Below are positions 23,564 to 24,812 of a stretch of DNA of 24,812 nt, in pieces; the first letter of the stretch is position 1; every line of letters starts with the position of its first letter. This DNA comes from CAZOWL01 sp964583605. GTDB taxonomy: Bacteria; Pseudomonadota; Gammaproteobacteria; Chromatiales; Chromatiaceae. Position numbers and translations under genes: made by a program. The stretch covers positions 1 to 24,812 of the forward strand of contig CAZOWL010000067.1 of assembly GCA_964583605.1 (NCBI GenBank). The letters are read 5' to 3'. Below the pieces are notes generated by a model. The model made no database searches. It had not been told where the DNA came from and saw only the letters and a list, made by a program, of their open reading frames with translations.

Positions 23564-24549
23564 GCGGAGTCGCTCACCGCGGCAAGATAGCGCGCGGCAC
23601 CATAGAGCGGGGCCTCGGGCGCCAGGATGACCTTCACGGGCATGCGGCGCATCAAGGGGCGCATCCTTCCCTTGTCGAAAAAGGCCTCCAGGAAAGGACC
23701 GCTGCGCAGAGCCGCGAGATGCTTCGGCGCAATCCCACCGCCCAGATAGACCCCACCGAGGGCCATCTGCTTCAGTGCCATATTGCCGGCCTCGCGACCG
23801 TACAGCCGCAGGAAGAGCGCCATCGTCTGAGCACAATGGGCGCAACGCCCTTTGTCCGCCGCCTGCGCGATCGCCGCGGCGGGATCGCCGTCGCGCATCG
23901 CCTGCTGAAGCCAATCCGGCACTGGGTCACCCGCTGCGCTCGTCAGGAAATCGTGGATCAAGACGATGCCCTGTCCGGATACGAGGCGCTCCCAGCTGAC
24001 GTGACCGAAACGCGCCCGCAAATGCTCGAACAGCGCCATCTCGTGCGCATCGCTCGGCGCAAAATCGCTGTGGCCTCCCTCAGTGGCGAAGGGATGATGA
24101 CGCTCGCCATCCCAATACATCCCGGCCTGCCCCAAGCCGGTCCCGGCCGCGACGACGCAGGCATTGCCGGTCGCACTATCCTCGCCCGGATGCAGCACCG
24201 CGAAATCATCCTGCGCGAGCGCCGGAACCCCCCACGCAACCGCCTCGAGGTCATTGAGCAGTCGTACTGTCGGCAGGCCGAGGCCGCGCGCCAAATCGCC
24301 GCTGTCCAGCACCCAGGGCAGGTTCGTCGTCTCACTGCGGCCAGCCACGACGGGCCCCGCCACGGCAAGGGCTGCCCCATCCAGGTCGCTGTGCCCCTCC
24401 TCCAGATAGGCGCGCGCGATGGCCTCCAGCGAGGCATGCTCGCCGCTGGCAAAACGCCTGCTGCTGGTCACCTGGATCCTATCGCCGCGGCACTCGGCAA
24501 CGGCGAGGACGGTCTTGGTACCGCCGATGTCCCCGACTAGAACGCGCAT
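23506..24549 (-). CDS. glk: Glucokinase (ROK-independent Glk family)
   Basis: Phosphorylates glucose to glucose-6-phosphate with ATP in the cytoplasm. The 347-residue product has the phosphate-1 motif GDIGGTKT (6-13), LLNDLEAVAWG with catalytic Asp100, the adenosine/phosphate-2 motif GTGLGQA (136-142), EGGHSDFAP (157-165) containing the glucose-binding Glu/His, and VYLGGGIAPK near the C terminus. The ATG at 24549 matches the family start; an upstream in-frame extension of 33 residues begins inside repeat copy 7 and is not credible. Bacterial Glk usually ends soon after GAARYL; here about 18 more residues (NDHGARRATQDDETSPRP) and the stop come from the inserted 125-bp repeat. The gene appears solitary. 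Glucose metabolism genes are not nearby. Confidence 0.93.
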   Translation of the reverse strand: MRVLVGDIGGTKTVLAVAECRGDRIQVTSSRRFASGEHASLEAIARAYLEEGHSDLDGAALAVAGPVVAGRSETTNLPWVLDSGDLARGLGLPTVRLLNDLEAVAWGVPALAQDDFAVLHPGEDSATGNACVVAAGTGLGQAGMYWDGERHHPFATEGGHSDFAPSDAHEMALFEHLRARFGHVSWERLVSGQGIVLIHDFLTSAAGDPVPDWLQQAMRDGDPAAAIAQAADKGRCAHCAQTMALFLRLYGREAGNMALKQMALGGVYLGGGIAPKHLAALRSGPFLEAFFDKGRMRPLMRRMPVKVILAPEAPLYGAARYLAAVSDSANDHGARRATQDDETSPRP

Positions 24550-24643
24550 TCCCACTCGGTCGGTCAATTGCCGGTTGTCAACATCCCAACGCCAGGCGTT
24601 GAGAAGGGAGCGAGGATCATACCAAGCCGTGAACCCTGAACGG

Positions 24644-24768
24644 TACAATGAATCTCGCGAAGCACGTCCGCTCCCTCGCCCTCTGGGAGAGGGTTGGGGT
24701 GAGGGAACGATCTGGGGCGGGGCGACCTTTCATCGTCTGGGGTGGCTCGCCTCGCCCCATGATCGTTA
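24644..24768 (+). repeat. 125-bp structured repeat, copy 7 (first unit of a dimer)
   Basis: Full length, from TACAATGAATCTCGCG to GATCGTTA. It lies about 95 bp upstream of the glucokinase start, in the probable promoter region of that minus-strand gene. Its terminal TA is shared with copy 8. Confidence 0.9.
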
Positions 24769-24812
24769 CCATGAAATTCGCGAAGCACGTTCGCTCCCTC
24801 GCCCTCTGGGAG
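24767..24812 (+). repeat. 125-bp structured repeat, copy 8 (cut by window end)
   Basis: The first 46 bases of another unit (TACCATGAAATTCGCG through CCCTCTGGGAG) follow copy 7 head-to-tail. The remainder lies outside the window. Confidence 0.9.

Overview
The window reads as a high-GC chromosomal segment from a gammaproteobacterium, most likely a purple sulfur bacterium of the Chromatiaceae (Allochromatium/Thiocapsa/Thiocystis-like). This is inferred from a dissimilatory-type ATP sulfurylase very close to the Allochromatium Sat I remember, a cytochrome bc1-type Rieske protein of the same flavour, and a Gram-negative envelope gene set. No database search was possible.

Left part (1-6087, + strand): sat stands alone, followed by an initiator tRNA gene bracketed by two copies of a short interspersed repeat, a strong hairpin, a coding-like gene fragment, and then a tightly overlapping ABC importer operon phnD-phnC-phnE-phnE for phosphonate, phosphite or a related oxyanion. 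The phnD leader can fold so that its Shine-Dalgarno is hidden.

Middle (6313-10368): a minus-strand cluster holds a bc1-type Rieske protein without partner subunits, a small DUF5320-like protein, a NifX-like protein, two MinD/Mrp-type ATPases with inserted 2x[4Fe-4S] ferredoxin domains, and a second NifX-like protein. The divergent DUF134 gene is the probable regulator. This resembles the 'orange protein' (ORP, Mo-Cu cluster) loci of sulfate reducers, here beside a respiratory/photosynthetic Rieske protein.

Right part (10756-24549, minus strand): an envelope block reads, in transcription order, a NavAb-like voltage-gated sodium channel, tamA, tamB, an LpxL-type acyltransferase and an UPF0104/MprF-like membrane protein, nearly all joined by ATGA overlaps. 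Then come an HlyD-type adaptor and an RND pump. Glucokinase lies at the far right.

Across everything runs a family of at least eight copies of a precise 125-bp structured repeat with TA at both ends. Two pairs are head-to-tail dimers sharing one TA. One copy supplies the last residues and stop codon of glucokinase, and another supplies the stop codon of the RND pump. This repeat family and the ORP-like/Rieske cluster are the most interesting unexplained features. No CRISPR array, rRNA, insertion-sequence transposase or prophage was seen.
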